From Acidimicrobiia bacterium (GTDB taxonomy: Bacteria > Actinomycetota > Acidimicrobiia > Acidimicrobiales > Poriferisodalaceae), in assembly GCA_022822525.1 (NCBI GenBank), contig JAJEBN010000020.1, positions 1-64,000 of the forward strand: a stretch of DNA of 64,000 nucleotides, read 5' to 3'. The position numbers and the translations under genes are program-made. The notes under the pieces were generated by a model. It was not told where the DNA came from, made no database searches, and saw only the letters and a list, made by a program, of their open reading frames with translations. How positions within the stretch are numbered: position 1 is the stretch's first letter; the number at the start of each line of letters is the position of its first letter. Positions 7,972 through 16,322 of the stretch are shown here, piece after piece.

Positions 7972-9102
7972 ATGCAGATCGAACCGTTCCAGATCAACGT
8001 CCCGGACGAACAGCTGGCAGACCTCAAGGACCGCCTGGCAAGAACCCGCTGGCCAGACGCCGAACCGGTCGACGACTGGTCCCAGGGCATCCCCCTCGCG
8101 TACGTCCAGGAAGTCTGCGACTACTGGGCCAACACCTATGACTGGCGAGCCCGCGAGGCCGCGCTCAACCGGTTCGACCAGTACACGGCCGACGTCGGCG
8201 GCATGGACGTGCACTTCATCCACGTCCGCTCACCCGAGCCCGATGCGATGCCGATCGTCATCACCCACGGCTGGCCCGGCTCGGTCGTCGAATTCCACAA
8301 GGTCATCGAGCCGCTCGCCGACCCGGTGGCCCATGGCGGCAGCGCTGCCGACGCATTCCACGTGATCTGCCCGTCTTTGCCCGGCTACGGCTTCAGCGCC
8401 AAGCCGTCCGAAGCGGGCTGGGGCGTCGAGCGGATCGCCGACTGCTGGGCCGAGCTCATGACCGGCCTGGGCTACGACCGCTTCGGCGCGCAAGGCGGCG
8501 ACTGGGGCTCGGCTGTCACCAGCGCACTCGGCAGCCGCCACCCCGACCGCTGCATCGGCATCCACCTGAACATGGTGATGCGCGGCAGCCGCCCCAAGGA
8601 CCGTGAGCCCAACGAGGAGGAGATCGCGGCTCTCGCCAAGGCCAAGCACTACAACGACTGGGATTCGGGCTATTCGAAGCAGCAGTCCACCCGCCCCCAG
8701 ACGCTCGGCTACGGCCTGACCGATTCTCCTGCGGGGCAGGCGGCGTGGATCCTCGAGAAGTTCTGGGCCTGGACCGACTGCGACGGGCACCCCGAGAACG
8801 CGCTGGGCCGCGACGAGATGCTCGACAACGTCATGCTGTACTGGCTGAACGCCAACGCAGCCTCGTCGGGCCGCCTGTACTGGGAGAGCTTCCGGCAGCT
8901 CCCCCGCATGACGGTGGACGTGCCGACCGGCGTTGCCAAGTTCCCCGCGGAGATCATCCCGCCCGTGCGCTCGTGGTCCGAGCCCATCTATTCCGACATC
9001 CGCCACTGGACCGACATGCCCGCAGGCGGCCACTTCGCGGCCTTCGAGCAGCCCGAGCTGTTCGTCGACGACGTGCGCGCCTTCTTCAGCCTGCTCCGAT
9101 GA
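7972..9102 (+). CDS. Epoxide hydrolase (EHN domain plus alpha/beta hydrolase)
   Basis: Microsomal-type epoxide hydrolase, 376 residues, opening epoxides to diols through an alkyl-enzyme ester. The N-terminal EHN domain (FQINVPDEQLADLKDRLART) precedes the hydrolase core. THGWPGSV carries the oxyanion HGxP motif. The nucleophile is the Asp of QGGDWGS (about residue 178). The acid and histidine lie near the C-terminus (GGHFAAFEQPE). There is no signal peptide. The start is fixed by the EHN domain and the upstream -10 box. Acyl-CoA ligase follows 37 bases later, so the two are probably co-transcribed. The physiological epoxide is unknown. Confidence 0.93.
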   Translation: MQIEPFQINVPDEQLADLKDRLARTRWPDAEPVDDWSQGIPLAYVQEVCDYWANTYDWRAREAALNRFDQYTADVGGMDVHFIHVRSPEPDAMPIVITHGWPGSVVEFHKVIEPLADPVAHGGSAADAFHVICPSLPGYGFSAKPSEAGWGVERIADCWAELMTGLGYDRFGAQGGDWGSAVTSALGSRHPDRCIGIHLNMVMRGSRPKDREPNEEEIAALAKAKHYNDWDSGYSKQQSTRPQTLGYGLTDSPAGQAAWILEKFWAWTDCDGHPENALGRDEMLDNVMLYWLNANAASSGRLYWESFRQLPRMTVDVPTGVAKFPAEIIPPVRSWSEPIYSDIRHWTDMPAGGHFAAFEQPELFVDDVRAFFSLLR

Positions 9103-9139
9103 GCGCAGGCCCACGGCGGCCGGCGCGGGGTCGCCTCCG

Positions 9140-10813
9140 ATGACAGCAGGATCCGCCGAGCCCGTGCTGCTCGGCAACACCATGGATCGGCCGTTGCTGG
9201 TCTCGAGCCTCATCTCCTATGCGGCGCGCAGCCATGCCAGCACCGATGTGGTGGCCGTGGATTCGGCGGGCGTCACCACGCGCAGCAACTGGGGGACGGT
9301 GGCGGAGCGGGCCCATGCGGTGTCAGGAGCGCTGGCGGCCGACGGGATCCGGCCCGGTGAACGCGTTGCCACCATTGCGTGCAACGACCACCGCCACCTC
9401 GAGGCCTACTACGGCATCACCGGGATCGGCGCCGTTCTGCACACGGTCAACCCCCGGCTCCACGACGACCAGCTGGCGTTCATCCTCAACGACGCCGCCG
9501 ACAGCGTCGTGCTCGTCGACCAGTCGTTCATCGAGATTGCTGCGCGCCTCGCCCCGCGCACGCCGACGGTCCGCCGCTGGGTGGTGCTCGGCGGGCTCGA
9601 TGCACCTGCCGGGCTGCCGGGCGAGATCGCGTACGACGACTGGATCGCCGACGCGCCGGGCCCCGCGGCGTGGCCCGATTTCGACGAACGCGCAGCCGCG
9701 ACGCTCTGCTACACGTCAGGCACCACCGGCAATCCCAAGGGTGTCCTGCAGAGTCACCGTTCGATCGTGCTGCAGACCTGGGCCTGCTGCACCGGCGACG
9801 GCCACGACGTCCACTCAGGGCATGCCGTGCTCGGCGCAGTGCCCATGTTCCACGTCAACGGCTGGGCGCTGCCCTTCGCCAGCGCGATGAGCGGCGCCAA
9901 GCTCGTGCTGCCGGGCCCGGACCTCAGCCCCGAAGCCCTGGTGAACCTCATCGAAACCGAGGACATCACGTTCTCGGCGGGCGTGCCCACGATCTGGCTC
10001 GGCGTCGTGCAGTACCTGCAGGCCACGGGTCGAAAGGTGCCCTCGCTCCAGAAGGTGGCTGTCGGCGGCTCAGCGGCACCACGGATGCTCATCGACACGC
10101 TCGAGGACGACTACGGCGTCACGGTCAGCCACGTCTGGGGCATGACCGAGATGACCCAAGGCACGTCAGGGCGGTTCACGCACCGGGTCGAGCGGCAAGA
10201 CCGTGACGCCCAGCGCGACCGCCAGGCAAAGGCCGGCCGTGAGCTGTACGGCATCGAGCTGCGCGTGGTCGACCCAGACGGCAACGTGTTGCCCCATGAC
10301 GGGCGCAGCGTCGGCGAGATACAGGCACGCGGTCCGTGGATGTGCGGCGCGTACTACCTCGGCGAGCTCGCCGACCCGGGCGCCTTCGCCGACTCCCACC
10401 TGCCGCCTACCGAAGGCGGCTGGCTGCGCACGGGCGATGTCGGCGCTCTCGACGCCGAGGGCTACCTGACGCTGACCGACCGGTCTAAGGACGTCATCAA
10501 GAGCGGCGGGGAGTGGATCAGCTCGATCGAGCTGGAGAACGCTGCGCTCGTCGCTCCCGGCGTGGCAGCCGCAGCGGTCATCGGCCTGCCGCACGAGCGC
10601 TGGGGAGAACGGCCGCTGCTCATCGTCGAGCTCGCCGAGGGTGCCAGCCTCGACGCCAGCGCTGTGCTGGATGCGATCAGGCCCCGGGTGGCGTCGTGGT
10701 GGCTGCCCGACGACATCGTCGTCGTGCCAGAGATACCGCTGACCGGCACCGGCAAGATCGACAAGAAGCTGTTGCGCAACCGGTTCGCCGACCATGGGTG
10801 GCCCGAAGCCTGA
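9140..10813 (+). CDS. Acyl-CoA synthetase (AMP-forming, ANL superfamily)
   Basis: Activates a carboxylic acid with ATP to an acyl-AMP and then the CoA thioester; 557 residues. The P-loop-like motif is YTSGTTGNPKG. The A5 motif is WGMTEMTQG, and TGDVGALDAEGYLTLTDRSKD is the hinge region. The C-terminal lysine lies in TGTGKIDKKLLR. The internal KSGGEWISSIELE and the fold order match medium- or long-chain fatty-acid ligases (FadD/AlkK group). The ATG at 9140 is followed by the family's usual N-terminus; the same open frame upstream is the shadow of the epoxide hydrolase. Chain length cannot be assigned. Confidence 0.92.
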   Translation: MTAGSAEPVLLGNTMDRPLLVSSLISYAARSHASTDVVAVDSAGVTTRSNWGTVAERAHAVSGALAADGIRPGERVATIACNDHRHLEAYYGITGIGAVLHTVNPRLHDDQLAFILNDAADSVVLVDQSFIEIAARLAPRTPTVRRWVVLGGLDAPAGLPGEIAYDDWIADAPGPAAWPDFDERAAATLCYTSGTTGNPKGVLQSHRSIVLQTWACCTGDGHDVHSGHAVLGAVPMFHVNGWALPFASAMSGAKLVLPGPDLSPEALVNLIETEDITFSAGVPTIWLGVVQYLQATGRKVPSLQKVAVGGSAAPRMLIDTLEDDYGVTVSHVWGMTEMTQGTSGRFTHRVERQDRDAQRDRQAKAGRELYGIELRVVDPDGNVLPHDGRSVGEIQARGPWMCGAYYLGELADPGAFADSHLPPTEGGWLRTGDVGALDAEGYLTLTDRSKDVIKSGGEWISSIELENAALVAPGVAAAAVIGLPHERWGERPLLIVELAEGASLDASAVLDAIRPRVASWWLPDDIVVVPEIPLTGTGKIDKKLLRNRFADHGWPEA

Positions 10814-10830
10814 CCGCAGAGACCCACTCT

Positions 10831-10851
10831 GGCCTGCGCTCAAATCAGGCC
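10831..10851 (+). terminator. Possible hairpin after the acyl-CoA synthetase
   Basis: GGCCTG and CAGGCC (10831-10836 and 10846-10851) pair around a 9-base loop, 17 bases after the stop codon. There is no T-run. A second stem, CGTCGGC with GCCGACG, lies at 10959-10980. Confidence 0.35.
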
Positions 10852-11009
10852 GAACCGCCAGTAGCATGGAATTCCGGACAGGGCGGACTGATTTGCCGCC
10901 GAGTCAGTCTGGGCTCAGATCGCTCCCGAAGCGGTCGGAGTCGCTGCGCTGAGGCAGCCGTCGGCGAGCCATTGCCGACGCTCGCTCAGTTCGCCGAGTC
11001 CCGAGTTCC

Positions 11010-11039
11010 CAAGTTCGATACGCGCAAGTTCGGTACGCG
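11010..11039 (+). repeat. Two tandem 15-bp direct repeats upstream of the SHOCT-like gene
   Basis: The 15-base unit at 11010-11024 (CAAGTTCGATACGCG) is repeated at 11025-11039 with one change. The copies end 10 bases before the ATG at 11050, where paired operator half-sites could sit. The 236-base gap before that gene holds nothing else recognisable apart from the hairpins at 10831 and 10959. Confidence 0.5.
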
Positions 11040-11049
11040 AGGTGTTGTC

Positions 11050-11352
11050 ATGGCTGCTGGTCGCACGACGTTTGAGAAGCTGCAACGGGACCGGGCCAAG
11101 AAGGCCAAGGCGGAGGCCAAGCGTGCCAAGCGCATGGGCAAGATCCCCCAGAGCGGACCGCTGGTCGCTGCCGAAGCTGACGATGAGGGCACGGGCGCGG
11201 TCCTCGACGGCAACCTCGACGAGGAGCTGTCGGCCGCTGACCTGATCCGGCTCGTCGAAGAGGTTCAGACCCAGTTCGACAATGACGAGATCACGTTCGA
11301 CGAGTACGAAGAACGCAAGATCGAACTGCTTGCCCGTCTCCCCACCGACTGA
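11050..11352 (+). CDS. Small SHOCT-like protein with lysine-rich N-terminus
   Basis: A 100-residue protein. The first 35 residues are a highly basic helix (FEKLQRDRAKKAKAEAKRAK), followed by an acidic linker. The C-terminal part (ADLIRLVEEVQTQFDNDEIT, then FDEYEERKIELLARL) matches the pattern of the SHOCT short C-terminal domain, a likely oligomerisation or protein-contact helix pair. Start chosen at the ATG with GAGGTG five bases upstream; the frame continues upstream without homology. The basic part may bind nucleic acid or ribosomes, but that is inference. Confidence 0.72.
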   Translation: MAAGRTTFEKLQRDRAKKAKAEAKRAKRMGKIPQSGPLVAAEADDEGTGAVLDGNLDEELSAADLIRLVEEVQTQFDNDEITFDEYEERKIELLARLPTD

Positions 11353-11400
11353 GCCGACCCGGCCCCGTCACCTCAGCCGCATCGGCTCGACGAGGTTGGC

Positions 11401-11997
11401 TCAGCCGGTTCGCCGGTGAACCGAGACGGCGTAATCGCCCCCGTCGAATGGGGCACCCTCCCAGGTCGAGAAGCGGGATTCGAGCTCCAGCCCGTTGCCC
11501 CGCGCAAGTGCGTCGTAGACGTGCAGTGCCATGTAGCCGTCGCTGAGCTGGAAGCCGGCCACGAGCACGCCGCCGGGCCGCAGGTGCGCAGCGAGGTTGG
11601 CGACGACGGCCGCCTCGGAACCGCGCTCGAGGAAGATCATCACGTTGCCCGCAGCAACCGCGACATCGAAGCGGCGCTGACGCCCAGCGGCGTCGGCCAC
11701 GACCGTGCTCGCGAGATCACCCTGCAGCCACTCCAGCTCGGGGGCCTTGTGCCTCGCCAGGTCGAGCATCGCAGGGTCGAGATCGACGCCCACGACATCG
11801 TGCCCGCGGCGCGCCAGCTCGATCGCCACCCGGCCTGTCCCGCAGCCCGCGTCGAGCACGCTCCCGACCGGCTCGAGCAGCGAATCGACCAGATCGGCCT
11901 CGCCGTGAACGGACTCGCCCCGCGCTGCCTTCTGGGCCCAGCGGTCGTCGTAGGCGGCGCCGCGGGGAATGTCGCCCCGTTCGTCCCAGCGGCTCAG
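11401..11997 (-). CDS. Class I SAM-dependent methyltransferase, probable CTG start
   Basis: Rossmann-fold methyltransferase. Motif I is VLDAGCGTGRVAIELARRG and motif II is VVGVDLDPAMLDLA; LEWLQGDL and VAAGNVMIFL follow. The nearest ATG/GTG (11859) would start inside motif I and remove the conserved leader (WAQKAARGESVHGEADLVD). The frame is open up to a stop at 12016-12018. The only sensible start is CTG at 11995-11997, which overlaps the TGA of the enoyl-CoA hydratase (CTGA) with GGAGG four bases upstream. With it the protein is 198 residues. Translational coupling to the upstream gene is therefore likely. Substrate unknown. Confidence 0.8.
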   Translation of the reverse strand: MSRWDERGDIPRGAAYDDRWAQKAARGESVHGEADLVDSLLEPVGSVLDAGCGTGRVAIELARRGHDVVGVDLDPAMLDLARHKAPELEWLQGDLASTVVADAAGRQRRFDVAVAAGNVMIFLERGSEAAVVANLAAHLRPGGVLVAGFQLSDGYMALHVYDALARGNGLELESRFSTWEGAPFDGGDYAVSVHRRTG

Positions 11998-12776
11998 CGG
12001 TCCTCCCAGACCGGATCACGCTTCTGCGCGAACGCCGAAGCGCCTTCGATGGCGTCAGCAGATCCGAAGACCTCCTCCATGGCCGGCCGCTGGTAGTCCC
12101 AGAAGCCGTCCTCGGACACGCCCAGCACATCGCGGATCAGGCGCTTGGAGGCGCGCACGCCCATCGGCGCGTTGCGCGCGATGCGCTCAGCGATCTCGAC
12201 GGCGACGTTCACGGCCTCGCCGCGCGGGCAGACGCGGTTGACCATGCCGTGCTGATGGGCCACCTCGGCGGTGATCGGCTCGGCGGTCAGTGCCATCTCC
12301 ATGGCGAGGCTGTACGGCAGTTGCCGCGGCAGCCGCAGCAGCGCGCCAGCACCGGCGAACAGGCCCACACCCACTTCGGGGATGCCGAGCATCGTGCCTT
12401 CGGACGCCACGATGAGATCGCACGACAGCGCCACCTCCAGCCCGCCGGCCAGCGCGAAGCGCTCCACCGCCGCAATGAGCGGCTTGGAGGCACTCTTCTC
12501 GGTGATGCCGGCGAATCCGCGCTCGGGCGAGTTCGGCATGCCCGCGAGGCCGCCTCCCTCAACGAAGGCCTTGAGATCCATGCCGGCGCTGAAGCCGCGC
12601 CCCGCCCCGGTGAGCACTCCGACCCGGGCCTCGGGATTGGCGTCGAGCGCCTCGAGCGCTTCGCCGAGGGCCACCGACAAGTCCATGTTGAAGGCGTTCA
12701 TCGCGTCGGGGCGGTTGAGCGTCAGGATCTGCACGTAGCCGCGCTGCTCGACGAGGACAAGGGGTTCTTCGCTCAC
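11994..12776 (-). CDS. Enoyl-CoA hydratase/isomerase (crotonase) family
   Basis: Crotonase-fold enzyme, 260 residues, acting on acyl-CoA substrates. Oxyanion-hole segments are AGRGFSAGMDLKAF and FALAGGLEVALSCD. The second glutamate region of true hydratases, expected around PEVGVGLFAGAGALL, has Glu in GIPEVG, but the following Glu/Gly pattern is altered (FAGAGALLRLP). Hydratase, isomerase or another crotonase activity are all possible. GTG start at 12774-12776 with GAGGAG upstream. It overlaps the downstream methyltransferase by one codon. Confidence 0.87.
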   Translation of the reverse strand: MSEEPLVLVEQRGYVQILTLNRPDAMNAFNMDLSVALGEALEALDANPEARVGVLTGAGRGFSAGMDLKAFVEGGGLAGMPNSPERGFAGITEKSASKPLIAAVERFALAGGLEVALSCDLIVASEGTMLGIPEVGVGLFAGAGALLRLPRQLPYSLAMEMALTAEPITAEVAHQHGMVNRVCPRGEAVNVAVEIAERIARNAPMGVRASKRLIRDVLGVSEDGFWDYQRPAMEEVFGSADAIEGASAFAQKRDPVWEDR

Positions 12777-12951
12777 GGGATCTCCTCAAGATTCTTGGCT
12801 GCTTGGTTCGGGGTCAGGTCGGCGACGACACAAAGGTGCCGGCGTGCTCGCTGGCATCGAGATCGGCAGCGTCTCGGGCGCCGACAGTAGCCTCACCGCG
12901 CAGCCCGTGAGCTACTGCAAACGGATGCGAAAGAGTCGAGCGAGGGGCGGC

Positions 12952-14550
12952 ATGGACAGCGACGGCACCACCTCGGACGGCGAACGAGACGGCGGTGCGC
13001 CCCCGGGCGAATCCGCTCAACCCGACAGCGAAGTCGCCGACCTGCTGGCGCGCATCGAGATGGCTGAGCCGACCGAGGCGCCGCTGCTGGTCCAGATGCT
13101 GGCCCGATCGCCCAACCTGCAGCAGGCCGACGGCCCGGTGGCCTTGCGCGCCGCCCGGGCGCTCAGCGTGCACGGCGGTCCCCAGACGCTGTCGATCGCA
13201 GGCGAGCTCGCAGCCCGCGCTCACCGTTCAGGGCAGGCAGGCGCCGGGGTCGTGTTCGCCGAGTGCGCCGACAAGATGAGCCTGCTCAGCGGGCGGCCCC
13301 AGCAGTTCGGCACCGTGGTCACCCAGCATCTGGGAGACCTCGTGCTGGCACCGGTGGACGGCTCGGTCGACGACGAGTCCCGCAACCGCATCGGCCTGCC
13401 GACGCTGGCACAACGACGCGCAGAGATCGATCGGCGCAACCGTGAGCTCAGCCGCGAACGAGCCGACACACCGGGTCTGCCGCCCGGCCAGCGCCTGTGC
13501 CGGGTCTGGCGGGACCCATCGGCGCAATTCCTCGCTTCGCGGCTCGAAGCCGATCCTGCCGGGTGCTGGGCCGACGGCGACGAGCTCACCTTCGTCTGCC
13601 GCAGCGATGCCGCCGGCGTGCTGCCAGGGCCGGTCATCGAGCTGCCGATGTGGCGCATCGACGAGAACCGCAGCAACGGCGACGGCGACGACCTGTGGGC
13701 GCTCAGCGTGCGCATCGAACGCCTGTCAGAAGCCGTGATCGGCTACGGCTTCTGGCCGCTCGACGATGCGGGCAGCCTGCTCGGCGGCCAGCGCGGTCCG
13801 GTGCCCCACCGCTTCCGCGGCCCCGACGCACCAGCCGAGCTGCCCTCGCACCCCGATGACGACCTGCGGGGCACGACCCAGGTGCACGCCATCGACAGCA
13901 CGGCGTTGCGCACCAAGCGCACCGTCACCGTGTACCTGCCGCCGGACCACTCGGTCGCAGAGCGGCTGCCGGTGCTGTACGCCACCGACGGCGGCATGAT
14001 CGGCCCCTACATCCGGCGCCTCGATGCGGGAGTCACCAACGAGACCGTGCCCCGCTTCGTGCTCGTGGCGGCCCACTCCGCGCCCATGGGGGGCTACGGG
14101 AACGAACGGGCGATGGAGTACCTGCCGGGCTTCGACAACGACCGGTTCGACCGCCATCAGCGCTTCTTCGTGGAGGAGCTGTCTGCCTGGGCCGAGCAGA
14201 CATTCGGCGTCTCCGACGATCGCAGCCAGCGAGGCGTGTTCGGCGCATCCGACGGCGGCGGCCACGCCTTGGCGGTCGGGCACATGCACCGCGACAAGTA
14301 CGGCCACGCCATGGCGTATTCCACCGGCATGCCGCCGAACGAGCAGATGAACTGGAACGCCGCCGAGGCGCCCTTCGTGCACCTGTGCGCCGGCACGCTC
14401 GAGGGCGGCTTCCACCAGGCCACCGAGGCCTGGGCGGCATGGTTGCACTTTGCCAAGTCGCCGCACGACTGGACCGAGCGCGTGTGCGGGCACGATCTCA
14501 TTCAGTGGATCGAGGAGTTGCCCCGAGCCGTTGCACGCGCCTGGGGCTGA
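12952..14550 (+). CDS. Two-domain protein: DUF6624-like N-terminus and putative esterase (PF00756-like)
   Basis: A 532-residue protein. The N-terminal third (to about residue 175) contains SLLSGRPQQFGTVV, LAPVDG and RNRIGLPTLAQRR, which resembles the DUF6624 pattern; that match is by eye. After a middle domain, the C-terminal half (from about residue 300) is an enterochelin-esterase-like alpha/beta hydrolase: RTVTVYLPPDHSV, VLYATDGG and the nucleophile elbow FGASDGGGHA. It would hydrolyse an ester; the substrate is unknown. ATG at 12952 is chosen for its GAGGGGCGG ribosome site; an earlier frame-internal Met lies 9 codons upstream. The N-terminus is Asp/Gly-rich with no signal peptide. Confidence 0.75.
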   Translation: MDSDGTTSDGERDGGAPPGESAQPDSEVADLLARIEMAEPTEAPLLVQMLARSPNLQQADGPVALRAARALSVHGGPQTLSIAGELAARAHRSGQAGAGVVFAECADKMSLLSGRPQQFGTVVTQHLGDLVLAPVDGSVDDESRNRIGLPTLAQRRAEIDRRNRELSRERADTPGLPPGQRLCRVWRDPSAQFLASRLEADPAGCWADGDELTFVCRSDAAGVLPGPVIELPMWRIDENRSNGDGDDLWALSVRIERLSEAVIGYGFWPLDDAGSLLGGQRGPVPHRFRGPDAPAELPSHPDDDLRGTTQVHAIDSTALRTKRTVTVYLPPDHSVAERLPVLYATDGGMIGPYIRRLDAGVTNETVPRFVLVAAHSAPMGGYGNERAMEYLPGFDNDRFDRHQRFFVEELSAWAEQTFGVSDDRSQRGVFGASDGGGHALAVGHMHRDKYGHAMAYSTGMPPNEQMNWNAAEAPFVHLCAGTLEGGFHQATEAWAAWLHFAKSPHDWTERVCGHDLIQWIEELPRAVARAWG

Positions 14551-14605
14551 TCGCCGATCCCGTGACTGCAGCGGCGGCCCCACCCCCGGCAGTGCCGTCG
14601 CCGGC

Positions 14606-15475
14606 GTGAGCACCGAAGACGGACGGATCGCGGTCGACGGCGTCGGCATCGCCTGGCGGCGCTTCACGCCGCCCGCCGACACCCGAATCGCGCGCGACCC
14701 CCACGGCGAGCCTCCGACCATCGTCATGCTGCATGAAGGACTGGGCAGCATCACCCAGTGGCGCGACCTGCCCGATGTGCTGGCGCACCAGAGCGGGCTC
14801 GGGGTGGTGGCCTACGACCGCAGCGGCTATGGACGTTCCGATCCCGTGCCGCAGACCTACACCGACGGCTTCATGGAGCGCGAGGCCGCCGACATGCTGC
14901 CCGCGGTGCTCGAACAGCTCGGCGTGAGCCGTCCCATCCTGATCGGGCACAGCGACGGGGCATCCATCGCTCTCCTCGCCGCGGCCACAGGCTCGGTGAG
15001 CCCGCTCGGCGTCGCGGTCATCGCGCCGCACACGTTCATCGAGGACGTCTGCATCGAGGGCATCCGCGCCATCGACGGTCAGCGCGAACGGGTCATCGCG
15101 GGACTGGCCCGCCACCACGACCACCCCCGCCTCGCCTTCGAGCGCTGGCGGGACGCGTGGCTGACGCCGCGGTTCAGCCTGTGGGACATGCGGCCGCTGC
15201 TCGAGCACATCGACTGCGCGGTGCTGGTGCTGCAGGGCGACGGCGACCAGTACGCCACCGACGCGCAGGTGTGGACGATCACCGAGCGGGTGAGGGGGGC
15301 CGACGGTCACCTGCTGGCCGACTGCGGCCACGTCGCCCACCGCGACCAGCCCGAGGCGGTGGCGGGCTATCTCGTCGAGTTCGTCTCGGCCTGCGCGACG
15401 GCGTCGAGGCTGCCAGACAGCGCCGCGAGCGCGTCGGCGGCAATGAGATCGGGGTCTTCGAACGGTCCGAAGTGA
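14606..15475 (+). CDS. Alpha/beta hydrolase
   Basis: Alpha/beta hydrolase fold protein, 289 residues from a GTG start. The oxyanion segment is MLHEGLGSI, the nucleophile elbow is IGHSDGAS and the C-terminal histidine lies in DCGHVAHRDQPE. YDRSGYGRSD is the usual strand/loop after beta-4. The last 35 or so residues (ASRLPDSAASASAAMRSGSS) read antisense through the C-terminus of the convergent hydrolase and are probably not part of the fold, hinting at a lost stop codon. Activity (esterase, C-C hydrolase or other) not assigned. Confidence 0.85.
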   Translation: MSTEDGRIAVDGVGIAWRRFTPPADTRIARDPHGEPPTIVMLHEGLGSITQWRDLPDVLAHQSGLGVVAYDRSGYGRSDPVPQTYTDGFMEREAADMLPAVLEQLGVSRPILIGHSDGASIALLAAATGSVSPLGVAVIAPHTFIEDVCIEGIRAIDGQRERVIAGLARHHDHPRLAFERWRDAWLTPRFSLWDMRPLLEHIDCAVLVLQGDGDQYATDAQVWTITERVRGADGHLLADCGHVAHRDQPEAVAGYLVEFVSACATASRLPDSAASASAAMRSGSSNGPK

Positions 15476-16275
15476 CTCAAGTGCGGATAGGTGATGAGCC
15501 ATGAGTTGACGAGTGCCTCGTGTGCCGGCACGCCGATGTCCGCGTCGTCGCGTGGCGGCCGCTGCACTCCCCTGCCGATGGCCACGTGCGTCTGGCTGCC
15601 GTCGAGCAACGCAGTCGTCGAGACCCATTCGCCGTCGTAGGTGGCCGCTTCGTCGGCGGCGCGACACCGCAGCCGGATCGAGCCGTCGGGCAAGTCCTCG
15701 AACCCGTGCTCGACATAGCTCGCCAGCGCATCGGCCCGCATGGTGCCGAACGGCGGTCGCGGCGCGTACCGCTCGAAGGCCGCGCCTCGAGACGCGAAGG
15801 TCTCCCGCCGTTTGTGGGTGAACTCTGCCAGCGGGTTCTCGCCGGGTCCGAACTGGTCTTCGACGCGCCACACGACCGGCTCGTAGCCGTACATCCGCCG
15901 GATAGTGCCCGGCCGCCGCGCATCGGCCAGCAGCAGCGTGGCCGCGCCGATGGAATGCCCGACGCAGTCCAGCTCGGCGGGGGCGATGCCCAGGTGATCG
16001 ACGATCGCGAGCAGGTCGTCTGCCAGCGTCGTCCACAAGAAGTCGCGGTCGGCAGGCGGCGGGCTCCATCCGTGTGCCCGCAGGTCGGGAGCCCAGACCG
16101 TGAAATGCTCGATGAGGCAGGTCGTGAACGGGCCGTAGACCCGGCCGTTGAAGCCCGTCGCGTGCACGAACAGCAGCGGAGGGCCGTCCCCTCCCAGGCA
16201 GTGCAGTGCCAACTCGACCCCGTCGGCGACGCGGACCATCTCCGGCGCAATCGTGCCGCTGCGGTCAGCGGTCAT
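15367..16275 (-). CDS. Alpha/beta hydrolase
   Basis: Hydrolase-fold protein of 302 residues with LFVHATGFNGRVY at the oxyanion hole, nucleophile elbow VGHSIGAATLLLA and late histidine in LSHFGPFEDPD. It closely resembles, in layout and in the TGFNGRVYGP-like start, the hydrolase at 28592-29440 (THGNGLNAGMW, AGHSLGAACLL, LSHFGPMENGE); the two are probably paralogues. It overlaps the convergent gene by 109 bases. Substrate unknown. Confidence 0.85.
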   Translation of the reverse strand: MTADRSGTIAPEMVRVADGVELALHCLGGDGPPLLFVHATGFNGRVYGPFTTCLIEHFTVWAPDLRAHGWSPPPADRDFLWTTLADDLLAIVDHLGIAPAELDCVGHSIGAATLLLADARRPGTIRRMYGYEPVVWRVEDQFGPGENPLAEFTHKRRETFASRGAAFERYAPRPPFGTMRADALASYVEHGFEDLPDGSIRLRCRAADEAATYDGEWVSTTALLDGSQTHVAIGRGVQRPPRDDADIGVPAHEALVNSWLITYPHLSHFGPFEDPDLIAADALAALSGSLDAVAQAETNSTR

Positions 16276-16322
16276 GCCGGATCCAGGCGTGCTTGAGCAG
16301 CACGTGTGCTAGCCATGCGCGC

